29,232 nt of DNA. Origin: Bacteroidota bacterium. GTDB taxonomy: Bacteria; Bacteroidota; Bacteroidia; Flavobacteriales; Flavobacteriaceae. Under the pieces are notes generated by a model. That model did not search any database. It was not told the DNA's origin and saw nothing but the letters and a program-made list of their open reading frames with translations. Made by a program: the position numbers and the translations under genes. Shown here piece by piece: positions 16,689-24,352 of the stretch; position 1 is the first letter of the stretch; every line of letters begins with the position of its first letter. The stretch lies in assembly GCA_024278565.1 (NCBI GenBank), contig JAJRSY010000153.1, positions 1-29,232 on the forward strand. The letters run 5' to 3'.

Positions 16689-17747
16689 ATGACTACAGTA
16701 TTGACTTTAGCTGTTTTAGCACTAGTGGCAGTTGCAATTTGGCAAATGACCAAGATATTCGAATTGTCTCAGATAAAAAATGAGGATTCCCAGATTGCCA
16801 ACGATGAGGATAACAGGTACAATGGGTATCTTATGTTTGCATTCATGGTCTTCACCTATGCAATAGCGATCTTTAGTTTCTGGAAGTACTGGAAGATCAT
16901 ACTGCCAGAAGCTGCTTCTGAACATGGTGTTGAGTATGATCATTTGATGGTGGCCTCTTTCATCATCATATTCATTGTGCAGTTCATTACCCAGGGATTA
17001 TTGCATTATTTCGCATACAAGTACCGAGGTAAGAAAGGAAACAAAGCCTTTTTCTATTCCCACAATAATAAACTTGAATTTATTTGGACAATTATACCTG
17101 TGGTTGTTTTGACCGGATTGATTCTTTGGGGCTTATTTGCCTGGGCCGAGATAACCGACATTAATGACGAAGATGACCCCTTGATCGTTGAGCTTTATGC
17201 CCAGCAGTTCAATTGGACGGCCAGGTACGCCGGAGCAGATAATGTTTTAGGTGGTGCCAATGTTAGAATGATCGATATTGACAGGGCAAACGTTCTGGGC
17301 TTGGATGAATCTGATGCCTACTCAAACGATGATGTATTGGTAAAGGAACTGCACCTTCCCGTTGGTAGAAAAGTCAACTTTAAAATAAGGTCCCAAGATG
17401 TACTGCACTCTGCATATATGCCTCACTTTAGGGCACAAATGAACTGTGTGCCGGGTATGATCACGCAATTCTCATTTACCCCGACAATAACTACGGCCGA
17501 GATGCGAAAAAAGCCCGATGTGGTGGATAAGGTTAAAAGAATAAATAAAGTTAGAGCGGAAAAAGCCGCAAACGGAGCTGGGAATTCCGATCCATGGGAA
17601 TTCGACTATATATTGTTATGCAATAAGATTTGTGGTAAATCGCACTACAATATGCAAATGAAGATCATTGTAGAGACTCAAGAGGAGTACGATGCTTGGA
17701 TCAAGGGTCAGCAGACTTTTGGACAGACCATGGTGTCAGCAAAATAA
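16689..17747 (+). CDS. coxB: Cytochrome c oxidase subunit II (CuA)
   Basis: CuA-bearing subunit of the aa3-type cytochrome c oxidase, which accepts electrons and passes them to subunit I. The 352-aa protein has a short hydrophobic N-terminus (about 1-20), two further membrane helices (about 48-65 and 78-98, with another hydrophobic stretch at 135-155), and a periplasmic cupredoxin domain. The CuA ligands are complete: His 240 in LHSAYMPHFRAQ, then Cys 311, Cys 315, His 319 and Met 322 in CNKICGKSHYNM. No cytochrome c domain is fused to it, so it is not a caa3-type subunit. An insertion (about 275-300, KKPDVVDKVKRINKV) precedes the CuA loop. It is directly linked to the act genes. Confidence 0.96.
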   Translation: MTTVLTLAVLALVAVAIWQMTKIFELSQIKNEDSQIANDEDNRYNGYLMFAFMVFTYAIAIFSFWKYWKIILPEAASEHGVEYDHLMVASFIIIFIVQFITQGLLHYFAYKYRGKKGNKAFFYSHNNKLEFIWTIIPVVVLTGLILWGLFAWAEITDINDEDDPLIVELYAQQFNWTARYAGADNVLGGANVRMIDIDRANVLGLDESDAYSNDDVLVKELHLPVGRKVNFKIRSQDVLHSAYMPHFRAQMNCVPGMITQFSFTPTITTAEMRKKPDVVDKVKRINKVRAEKAANGAGNSDPWEFDYILLCNKICGKSHYNMQMKIIVETQEEYDAWIKGQQTFGQTMVSAK

Positions 17748-17784
17748 AATTGGGGAATAAAAGATTTAATACTAAAATTTGACT

Positions 17785-19614
17785 ATGTCAGCAATTGAAA
17801 CCATACATATGGATGATCACGATCATGACGACCATGGACACCACCACCATAAAGAAACCTTTGTAACCAAATATATCTTCAGTCAGGATCATAAGATGAT
17901 CTCGAAGCAATACTTGATTACCGGTTTGATCATGGGCGCCATAGGTATTGCCATGTCAATACTGTTTAGAATGCAGTTGGCTTGGCCAGGGGAGTCATTT
18001 CCTGTTTTTGAGGCAGTGTTGGGCAAATGGGCACCTGATGGGGTAATGGATGCCGATATATACTTGGCATTGGTTACCATTCATGGTACCATAATGGTCT
18101 TTTTTGTGCTTACGGCAGGTTTAAGCGGAGCTTTTAGTAATTTACTTATTCCCTTACAGATCGGGGCACGTGACATGGCATCCGGTTTCTTGAACATGTT
18201 GTCCTATTGGATGTTTTTTATATCCTGTATAATTATGTTGTCCTCGTTGTTTGTGGAAGCCGGACCGGCAGCGGCAGGTTGGACAATTTACCCCCCACTT
18301 AGTGCACTGCCAATGGCACAGCCCGGTTCAGGTATGGGTATGACGCTTTGGTTGGTGTCAATGGCCATATTCATTGCATCATCGCTTTTGGGATCGTTGA
18401 ACTATATCGTAACTGTTATTAACCTAAGAACAAAGGGAATGTCAATGACAAGGCTGCCCTTGTCGATTTGGACCTTCTTTGTAACTGCCATTATTGGTGT
18501 TGTTTCGTTTCCGGTATTGCTTTCAGCGGCCTTGCTCTTGATTATGGACCGAAGTTTTGGCACCTCTTTTTTCCTTTCTGATATTTTTATCCAAGGAGAG
18601 GTATTGCATTATCAAGGAGGGTCACCGGTTTTGTTCGAGCATTTATTCTGGTTCTTGGGGCATCCTGAAGTGTATATTGTTATTTTGCCCGCAATGGGTA
18701 TCGTTTCAGAGATTATGGCGGTGAATTCCCGTAAACCTATTTTTGGGTACCGTGCAATGATCGCTTCCATATTGGCAATCGCTTTTTTATCAACAATAGT
18801 TTGGGGCCACCATATGTTTATTTCGGGTATGAACCCGTTCTTGGGCTCGGTGTTTACCTTTACGACCCTATTGATAGCAATTCCTTCAGCGGTCAAATCT
18901 TTTAACTGGATAACGACCTTATGGAAGGGAAATCTACAGTTGAACCCTGGTATGTTGTTTTCAATTGGTATGGTATCTACCTTTATTACTGGGGGGTTGA
19001 CCGGTATTATTCTTGGTGATAGTACGCTTGATATCAACGTGCACGACACTTATTTTGTAATTGCGCATTTTCATTTGGTAATGGGTATTTCTGCCCTTTA
19101 CGGGCTGTTCGCCGGGGTCTACCATTGGTTTCCTAAAATGTTCGAGGGTAAAATGATGAACAAAAACCTGGGGTACGTACACTTTTGGATAACAGCAGTA
19201 GGCTCTTACGGAATATTTTTCCCAATGCATTTTGTGGGCATGGCGGGGGTGCCAAGACGGTACTATGAGAATACGGCTTTTCCGATGTTCGATGACCTAA
19301 CCGATATACAAGTATTAATGACCGTGTTTGCCATTATTACGGCCGGGGTGCAATTGGTGTTCGTCTATAACTTTATCAGTAGTATTTTCTATGGTAAAAA
19401 AGGACCAAAGAACCCTTGGAAGGCCACTACATTGGAATGGACCGCCGAGGTGAAGCACATACATGGTAATTGGGATGGACCCATTCCTGAAGTGCATCGT
19501 TGGGCCTATGATTATAGCAAGGTTGACGAAAACGGAGAGTATATCATTCCGGATCAAGATTTTGTTCCGCAAACAGTTCCTTTATTTGAAGATGAAGAGG
19601 AACTACAACATTGA
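17785..19614 (+). CDS. coxA: Cytochrome c oxidase subunit I (heme-copper)
   Basis: Catalytic subunit of the aa3-type oxidase that reduces O2 to water and pumps protons. The frame opens with TTG at 17779, but the ATG at 17785 is the natural start (609 aa). Twelve membrane helices are predicted. Ligands are intact: His 100 (heme a, TIHGTIMVFF), His 293 and Tyr 297 (HPEVY, CuB and the cross-linked Tyr), His 342 and 343 (WGHHMF, CuB), His 428 (heme a3) and His 430 (heme a) in IAHFHLVMG. The N-terminal 22 residues are rich in His and Asp (eight His between 8 and 22). Subunit III and assembly genes are not in the window. It is the last gene of the operon. Confidence 0.97.
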   Translation: MSAIETIHMDDHDHDDHGHHHHKETFVTKYIFSQDHKMISKQYLITGLIMGAIGIAMSILFRMQLAWPGESFPVFEAVLGKWAPDGVMDADIYLALVTIHGTIMVFFVLTAGLSGAFSNLLIPLQIGARDMASGFLNMLSYWMFFISCIIMLSSLFVEAGPAAAGWTIYPPLSALPMAQPGSGMGMTLWLVSMAIFIASSLLGSLNYIVTVINLRTKGMSMTRLPLSIWTFFVTAIIGVVSFPVLLSAALLLIMDRSFGTSFFLSDIFIQGEVLHYQGGSPVLFEHLFWFLGHPEVYIVILPAMGIVSEIMAVNSRKPIFGYRAMIASILAIAFLSTIVWGHHMFISGMNPFLGSVFTFTTLLIAIPSAVKSFNWITTLWKGNLQLNPGMLFSIGMVSTFITGGLTGIILGDSTLDINVHDTYFVIAHFHLVMGISALYGLFAGVYHWFPKMFEGKMMNKNLGYVHFWITAVGSYGIFFPMHFVGMAGVPRRYYENTAFPMFDDLTDIQVLMTVFAIITAGVQLVFVYNFISSIFYGKKGPKNPWKATTLEWTAEVKHIHGNWDGPIPEVHRWAYDYSKVDENGEYIIPDQDFVPQTVPLFEDEEELQH

Positions 19615-19630
19615 AACCAAACTAATTCAA

Positions 19631-19667
19631 AAAAAATGCCTTTCTTTTCAAGTTGGGCATTTTTTTT
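19631..19667 (+). terminator. Terminator of the act-cox operon
   Basis: AAAAAATGCC at 19631-19640 pairs with GGCATTTTTT at 19656-19665, with T continuing to 19667. The loop is long (15 nt). It lies 16 bp after the coxA stop codon and is the only intrinsic terminator seen in the 12 kb operon. Confidence 0.75.
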
Positions 19668-19765
19668 GATACCTATTAAAAAGAACATGTCATTTTTTTG
19701 TAATATATTTATTGATTTAGTCACTTAGTCAATACTCCTGTTTCGGATCAAGCAACAATGTCGCA

Positions 19766-19855
19766 GCCCACGAAACCACGGTCTGAAGGTCATGGCTATT
19801 GGAGTTTTACGGATTTATTTATCCGGGGTCGGCAATAGTCAGTCATGACGTGGGC
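19766..19855. repeat. Nested stem-loop element before GIN gene
   Basis: Four stems fit inside one another: GCCCAC 19766-19771 with GTGGGC 19850-19855; GTCATG 19789-19794 with CATGAC 19844-19849; CTATTG 19796-19801 with CAATAG 19833-19838; CGGAT 19810-19814 with ATCCG 19821-19825. A further small hairpin (GGGC-TTTA-GCCC) follows at 19852-19863. It lies 130 bp before the GIN gene in the gap after the operon terminator. It could be an RNA in that leader, a small RNA, or a mobile palindromic repeat. Confidence 0.5.
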
Positions 19856-19985
19856 TTTAGCCCGGCCTCCAGTACAAAAAAACCCGATAATTTGGGGAAC
19901 TAGTGTTATTGTTTCTGAACAGTCTCTAAGTCAAAAATAGTTGAAAAGCATTTACTTTTTAAACCATAAATATAAGAACACTCAA

Positions 19986-20807
19986 ATGAAGCACATTGTT
20001 GTATTGTTATCGCTGCTATTCTGTTTTCAAGCTTTTTCACAACGTAAACCAAAAATTAAGGGCAATAAAAGTGTTGTTGATATTACCGAAAGTCTTCCCG
20101 CCTTCAATGCCATAGAACTTAAAGATGATTTAACTGTTTTCTTGCAAAAATCAAATCAAGAAGGATATAGCATTACTGCTGATGACAACCTGATAGATGT
20201 TTTGAAGTTCAAGGTGAAAGACAGTACCCTGTTCATCAGTTCTTTTTATAAGATTACCGGTAAAAAGAAATTAGACATAACCATTGACTACTATGAATTA
20301 TCAGAGATTACGCTGCGTGATGGAAGAATACGTATGAAAGATATGATTTCAACAGAAGAACTGACCGTGAATACCTATGGCTCGTCAAAATTGGAGCTAA
20401 ATGCCAATGCCGATTATATCAGTATAACCATGAACGAGAATAGTTCAGGAGATTTTAATCTAGAAAGTGACTCCCTTAACATTATACTTAATGATAGGGT
20501 AGATGTGGGTATCTATTCGGTCAGTACATCTAATTTTATGCAAATGGGTAAACGTGCGGTGGCAAGGGTTGAGGGCACTACCAATTCATTCAGAATCCGG
20601 CTCTTTGACAATGCCAATTTGAAGGCAAAAAAATTAGAAGCCAAGGGTGTAGAAGCTATTTTGGAGGGTTCACCCAGTGCATGGGTAAATGCAAGTACCG
20701 ATTTCGAACTTACTTCAAAAGGCGCTTCGAAAATTTCATTGAGCGGAGCTGCCAAAATCGATATCATAGAGTTTTTAGATACTTCAGAATTGCATAAAGA
20801 GAACTAG
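19986..20807 (+). CDS. Secreted GIN (DUF2807) domain protein
   Basis: A 273-aa exported protein with a signal peptide (MKHIVVLLSLLFCFQAFSQ, cleavage near residue 19) and a DUF2807/GIN domain over about residues 35-265. The domain is a right-handed beta-helix-like repeat, seen as alternating short strands with small polar turns (for example LPAFNAIELKDDLTVFLQK and FRIRLFDNANLKAKKLEAKG). Function is unknown for most members; a cell-surface adhesin-like or periplasmic role is often suggested. The frame is open from a TTG at 19941, but the ATG at 19986 starts the signal peptide. Its TAG stop codon is part of the left arm of the inverted-repeat element at 20803. Confidence 0.85.
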   Translation: MKHIVVLLSLLFCFQAFSQRKPKIKGNKSVVDITESLPAFNAIELKDDLTVFLQKSNQEGYSITADDNLIDVLKFKVKDSTLFISSFYKITGKKKLDITIDYYELSEITLRDGRIRMKDMISTEELTVNTYGSSKLELNANADYISITMNENSSGDFNLESDSLNIILNDRVDVGIYSVSTSNFMQMGKRAVARVEGTTNSFRIRLFDNANLKAKKLEAKGVEAILEGSPSAWVNASTDFELTSKGASKISLSGAAKIDIIEFLDTSELHKEN

Positions 20808-20966
20808 TGTCAAGTCAAGCATGATCTTTAGGGCCAAGCCTTGTTCTTTTTTGCATTACTAAAAAAAGACTCGCGTAGCTACGGCTATGCTTGCTTTTTT
20901 TAGTTTCACAAAATTCTAAAAATAACGGCGGCTTACCCTAAGTCCCATACATGACTTGACACTAGT
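20803..20966. mobile_element. MITE-like element with 15-bp terminal inverted repeats
   Basis: ACTAGTGTCAAGTCA at 20803-20817 is perfectly inverted as TGACTTGACACTAGT at 20952-20966. The 164 bp between and including them has no open frame, and holds an inner hairpin at 20859-20903. No target-site duplication is obvious. The left end overlaps the last codon and stop of the GIN gene. GAACTAGTGT also occurs at 19897-19906, upstream of that gene. A small non-autonomous element is the simplest reading. Confidence 0.5.
20859..20903. terminator. Hairpin CTAAAAAAAG / CTTTTTTTAG
   Basis: A perfect 10-bp AT-rich stem (20859-20868 with 20894-20903) enclosing the palindrome CGTAGCTACG (20873-20882). It lies about 50 bp after the GIN stop codon, and the T-run could end transcription from that gene. 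It is also symmetric and may be part of the inverted-repeat element only. Confidence 0.4.
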
Positions 20967-21028
20967 ACGTTTAGTATAAGAATAGTAAGGGGTTTTGAAG
21001 GGCTGAACTTTCAATTTATCACTTAGCC

Positions 21029-21080
21029 AAATTTACAATTTTTCTTTAAAAAATAGGCACGCAAAATTGTAAATTTTGCG
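21029..21080. repeat. Overlapping alternative hairpins
   Basis: AAATTTACAATTTT (21029-21042) can pair with AAAATTGTAAATTT (21063-21076). The second arm can instead fold on itself as CGCAAAATT (21060-21068) with AATTTTGCG (21072-21080). The two folds exclude each other. It lies 3' of the 137-aa gene on its strand, and so would be in that gene's 3' region. Confidence 0.6.
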
Positions 21081-21142
21081 GACTTTGCTCAAGGCACTTC
21101 ACTTTGGATAAGTACTGAAACCCGTATTAACTATAGCCATTA

Positions 21143-21151
21143 TTAGCCACA
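21143..21151. repeat. Cassette boundary, 3' side of the 137-aa gene
   Basis: TTAGCCACA, the exact inverse of TGTGGCTAA at 21634-21642. It lies 16 bp beyond the stop codon of the minus-strand gene between them. Confidence 0.5.
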
Positions 21152-21167
21152 GGATTTTTTATTTTTT

Positions 21168-21581
21168 TTATGATTTATCTAATTCGTAGATTCTGTTATT
21201 TAATAAACCATTTTTGCCAAATTCTTCTATAGTTCCATCTAAATCCATCCACATATTAGTTTTGGGTTTTGTATCCAAATTTACTCCTACCCAAGTAAAT
21301 ACCCCATTCAAATTATAAGTCCCATTATTATCTTGAAGTGTAAAATCACAAGTAACAGCCATTCCGCTTCTTATTAAAACCACTTTATTATCATCTTCGG
21401 TTTTCCTTCCTACAGTTAGCCATTCAGGCTCATTAGTTATTTCAAAATCAAGCATTTTTGTACTTGGCGATTGTTTAATGAACATTTCTGTCAGGGTAGA
21501 AATTATTTCATTAAAGGGATTTCTAGAAAACCACTCTAACATATGTTCTGTTTTTATTAGTTTTTTAAAGTTCGTTTTCAT
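21168..21581 (-). CDS. Hypothetical protein, 137 aa
   Basis: I do not recognise the family. The product is soluble, without signal peptide or membrane segment. It has a charged N-terminus (MKTNFKKLIKTEHMLEWFSRN), then an alternating pattern suggesting beta strands (about 42-110) with several Trp (residues 17, 54, 96 and 111), and ends in an acidic, Asn-rich stretch. The gene stands alone, bracketed by inverted TTAGCCACA and TGTGGCTAA sequences, with folded repeats on its 3' side. No promoter of the TAnnTTTG type is visible in the 60 bp before it. It could be a cassette gene acquired by transfer. Confidence 0.6.
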   Translation of the reverse strand: MKTNFKKLIKTEHMLEWFSRNPFNEIISTLTEMFIKQSPSTKMLDFEITNEPEWLTVGRKTEDDNKVVLIRSGMAVTCDFTLQDNNGTYNLNGVFTWVGVNLDTKPKTNMWMDLDGTIEEFGKNGLLNNRIYELDKS

Positions 21582-21633
21582 AAGCCCTTAGTATTAAGTG
21601 ATAAATGTGTGTGTTTTAAGTATGTCATCTTCT

Positions 21634-21642
21634 TGTGGCTAA
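21634..21642. repeat. Cassette boundary, 5' side of the 137-aa gene
   Basis: TGTGGCTAA, on the minus strand read as GCGTTAGCCACA, lies about 55 bp before the start codon of the gene. It is followed by a small CGCA...TGCG pair. It mirrors the copy at 21143-21151. Confidence 0.5.
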
Positions 21643-21714
21643 CGCAGGGGTTTGCGCACTATGTTCTAGTTTGGCGATGGTTATTTCGAGTGTGGTCAAG
21701 AACCTAACCACATG

Positions 21715-23967
21715 CTAATCTTGTTTGGCAATAGGTACACTCATACAATGTTCAGGAATACCAAAACCATCGACGAGAACACCAATATGGGGGCGAAGTT
21801 CGGTACACAGCCGTTCGACCCTTTGGCGAATGGCCTTTGATTTGGTACTACTTATATACCCATGTTCGAGATACCAAGAAGCATCTTTGTGTATTTCGTT
21901 GAGGGCATAGAGGGCTCCTAATTTATTGAACAATAGCCTGTTCTTTTCATCTTTGATTCCCACGGTGAAATCTGCGAACGTTTTAAAAGCAAGTTCAATA
22001 CTATATGCTTTGCCCAAAGTCAATAAGTGGGTCTGCACTTTTAAAAAGGCCTGGTATGCAGGAATTCCTTTTTTGATATACCCACGAATGCGGAGTGCCA
22101 AGGTATAGGTAAGCCTTCGGGTGCGGTAATTGAAAGCATGTTTATGAAATTTAGGATCGTAAAGGTGGTCGGCTTCCGTTGTATTGGTGTACATCGGGTT
22201 TATCGCACTCAGTTTATCACTCAATTGGGTGGTCAATAATTTCAGTACCGATACAAATCCCGCACTGTTGAATTCAGCTTTGAAATCTGATAAAATACCT
22301 TTGGCCGCCAATAATAATAGTACGTTGTTGTCTCCCTCAAAAGTGGTGAAGATATCTACATCGGCCTTGAGATCCGCAATGCGATTTTCTAATAGATAAC
22401 CTTTTCCTCCACAAGCTTCCCTACACTCTTGAATGGCTCCGTTAGCATACCAGGTGATGATTGATTTTAAACCCGCTGCCTGGGTTTCCAATTTTCGTTT
22501 GTCGGGGGTGTTTTCATCGGCATAATCTTCCATTATCTTTTCTAAGGTAATATGGTATACAAATGCACTGGCTACAAGAGGGGTTAATCGTAGTTGATGT
22601 GAGGGGTAGTCCATAAGCAAGTCTTCACGCACTTTTATACTATCATTGAACTGCCTTCTTTTTAAGGCGTGTTTGACGGCTATTGCCAATGCCATTTTCG
22701 CCCCTCCCAATCCTGCTCGTGCTACGCATATTCGACCACCCACTAAAGTGCCCAACATCGTAAAAAAACGTTTATTAGAGTTTTTTATTTCAGAAAAGTA
22801 AGTGCCATCGTCTTTGATGTCACCATATTTGTTGAGCAGGTTTTCTCTTGGCACCCTTACTTGGTGGAACCATATTTTTCCGTTGTCGACACCATTGAGC
22901 CCTAGTTTATAACCATTATCCACTATGGTAACACCTGTCTGCAATTCATGATTCTCATTTCTTATAGGAACCAATATGGCATGCACTCCTTCATTTTTAC
23001 CGTTGACGATGAGTTGGGCAAAGACCGAGGCCATTTTTGAATGTAAGGCATTGCCAATATATTCTTTGTTGTCGTTCTTGCCAGGTGTGTGAATGATGAG
23101 GCTATCACTTTTCTTATCATAGGTTGCCGTGGTCTTGACCCCCCGCACGTTTGATCCATGGCCCGTTTCGGTCATAGCAAAACAACCAAGGAGTTTGGCC
23201 TCCCCGGTATCTTTTAAATACTTGTCGTGGTGCTTTTTGGTTCCCAACTTTTGAATACTACCCCCGAAAAGACCGAACTGAACACCGAATTTTATTGCAA
23301 GGCTACCGTCTACGTACATCAAATGCTCGAAGACGGCCGCATAGGCTTCCATGTTTCCAGTACCTCCATAGGCTGCGGGATACGCCATTGCACCGTATCC
23401 CTCGTTTGCCAAGAACTGTACCTGTTCCAAAACAAGTTTTCTAAATTCTTCTTTGTTTCTTTGAATACCCCATTTGAAAATAGGGAAATTCAAAAAATCA
23501 CGAAATCCATCTATGAGTGATGCATGTTTCCCTTTCAATATGGTATCGATTTCTATTGGGCAGTAGTAGTCCGAAGTGGTTTCATTTTCAACCTCGACAT
23601 CGAACAAATGGTTATAGTGGTTGGGTTGTATGCCAAGATTAATCTCAATATACTTTAAACTGTTGTTGAATTCACCTTCGGGTAGATAATGACTGACCAT
23701 TTTTTGACAAAAAGTGGCCAAGGGGTAGGTCTCGCTTTCGACAAGTTTTACTTTAGAGTTGGCAATGATCTGTTTCCAGTATTTGAACTCAGATTCCTCG
23801 GGTGGTTGTTCAGTATTTAACCATGAGGTCAAGGTATTATTATCATAGCTTGTCAAGGCTTTAAGAACCACATCGATCTCAGAGTACGATAAAAGATTAT
23901 CTGACCAAATCACATAAAAAAAAGGGATGTATTGAAGAATTCCTGAGGAATATTTTATTTCGTGCAT
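21715..23967 (-). CDS. Acyl-CoA oxidase/dehydrogenase-like flavoprotein
   Basis: Probable FAD enzyme that introduces the 2,3 double bond into acyl-CoA (fatty acid beta-oxidation), closest in layout to acyl-CoA oxidases (750 aa). Residues about 1-140 form an N-terminal extension without clear family match. The core follows, with CFAMTETGHGSNVRG and the middle beta domain (about 265-385), the helical flavin-binding part including GGRICVARAG (about 412-421), and CREACGGKGYLLENRI (about 512-527). The likely catalytic base is Glu 544 in TTFEGDNN. A long C-terminal helical domain (about 570-750) resembles the acyl-CoA oxidase C-terminus. No peroxisome-like or export signal is expected or seen. Oxidase against dehydrogenase activity cannot be told apart here. 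It stands alone, divergent from ruvB. Confidence 0.88.
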   Translation of the reverse strand: MHEIKYSSGILQYIPFFYVIWSDNLLSYSEIDVVLKALTSYDNNTLTSWLNTEQPPEESEFKYWKQIIANSKVKLVESETYPLATFCQKMVSHYLPEGEFNNSLKYIEINLGIQPNHYNHLFDVEVENETTSDYYCPIEIDTILKGKHASLIDGFRDFLNFPIFKWGIQRNKEEFRKLVLEQVQFLANEGYGAMAYPAAYGGTGNMEAYAAVFEHLMYVDGSLAIKFGVQFGLFGGSIQKLGTKKHHDKYLKDTGEAKLLGCFAMTETGHGSNVRGVKTTATYDKKSDSLIIHTPGKNDNKEYIGNALHSKMASVFAQLIVNGKNEGVHAILVPIRNENHELQTGVTIVDNGYKLGLNGVDNGKIWFHQVRVPRENLLNKYGDIKDDGTYFSEIKNSNKRFFTMLGTLVGGRICVARAGLGGAKMALAIAVKHALKRRQFNDSIKVREDLLMDYPSHQLRLTPLVASAFVYHITLEKIMEDYADENTPDKRKLETQAAGLKSIITWYANGAIQECREACGGKGYLLENRIADLKADVDIFTTFEGDNNVLLLLAAKGILSDFKAEFNSAGFVSVLKLLTTQLSDKLSAINPMYTNTTEADHLYDPKFHKHAFNYRTRRLTYTLALRIRGYIKKGIPAYQAFLKVQTHLLTLGKAYSIELAFKTFADFTVGIKDEKNRLLFNKLGALYALNEIHKDASWYLEHGYISSTKSKAIRQRVERLCTELRPHIGVLVDGFGIPEHCMSVPIAKQD

Positions 23968-24063
23968 AGGTTGAATGTACGATAATATCTTGAAATTTTA
24001 TATTAGTATTGTCCGGTTAAAAACGTAAGACCGCAGCGCTATTAGATATAAGACGTAAGACTA

Positions 24064-24087
24064 AACCTGCTTGTCGGCAGGCAGGTT
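24064..24087. repeat. GC-rich palindrome, copy 3
   Basis: AACCTGC at 24064-24070 pairs with GCAGGTT at 24081-24087, and the stem extends inward as TTG/CAG with one wobble. It belongs to the AACCTGCC...GGCAGGTT family. Confidence 0.55.
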
Positions 24088-24261
24088 GCAACTATTTGAA
24101 AATCAATAGTTCTACTAGGTGATTTCTTAGCTATCCCTCAAGATTATATAAAGGCAACCTCTATTAATTGCTTTTGTGCGCTAATGAAGTCGTTTTTTGG
24201 TTGCATAGCACTCGTGCTGAGTTTGTCGAAGTATAGCTACGGAAGCTGAAAATGACAAAAC

Positions 24262-24278
24262 CCCGCTGAAAAAGCGGG
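24262..24278. repeat. CCCGCT-GAAAA-AGCGGG hairpin
   Basis: A perfect 6-bp stem with a 5-nt loop, the reverse orientation of the hairpin at 1988-2006. It is a dispersed repeat and not obviously tied to ruvB. Confidence 0.45.
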
Positions 24279-24319
24279 CGGGTTAGGGGGCGAAATGCGA
24301 AATTCGTAGGTAAAAGAAT

Positions 24320-24345
24320 AACTCGAGACGAGTTCACTATCTTTG
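24320..24345 (+). promoter_or_regulatory. ruvB promoter with adjoining palindrome
   Basis: TATCTTTG at 24338-24345 fully matches the TAnnTTTG -7 box and ends 7 bp before the ruvB ATG, so transcription would start at or next to the start codon. Immediately upstream, AACTCG at 24320-24325 and CGAGTT at 24329-24334 form a perfect 6-bp inverted repeat with a 3-nt spacer, 3 bp from the box. A regulator bound there would cover the promoter. Confidence 0.55.
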
Positions 24346-24352
24346 TTAGTAT

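Larger units (their letters stand above)
23968..24352. other. Repeat-rich gap between acyl-CoA oxidase and ruvB
   Basis: No gene is supported. The gap holds two ACGTAAGAC copies (24023-24060), a GC-rich palindrome at 24064-24087, a 7-bp hairpin AACTATT/AATAGTT (24090-24096 and 24105-24111), a small AGCAC/GTGCT hairpin (24207-24218) followed by a GCTGAGTTTGTCGAAG string that I know as a common flavobacterial intergenic repeat, the hairpin at 24262-24278, and the ruvB promoter. Confidence 0.6.

Noticed and set aside
18612..19049. 145-aa minus-strand open frame inside coxA
   Set aside because: Shadow of CoxA, whose ligand residues on the plus strand are all intact.
24001..24020. TATTGTCCGGTTAAAA as an insertion-sequence end
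   Set aside because: It resembles transposon ends from memory, but no matching inverted partner or transposase was found in the gap.
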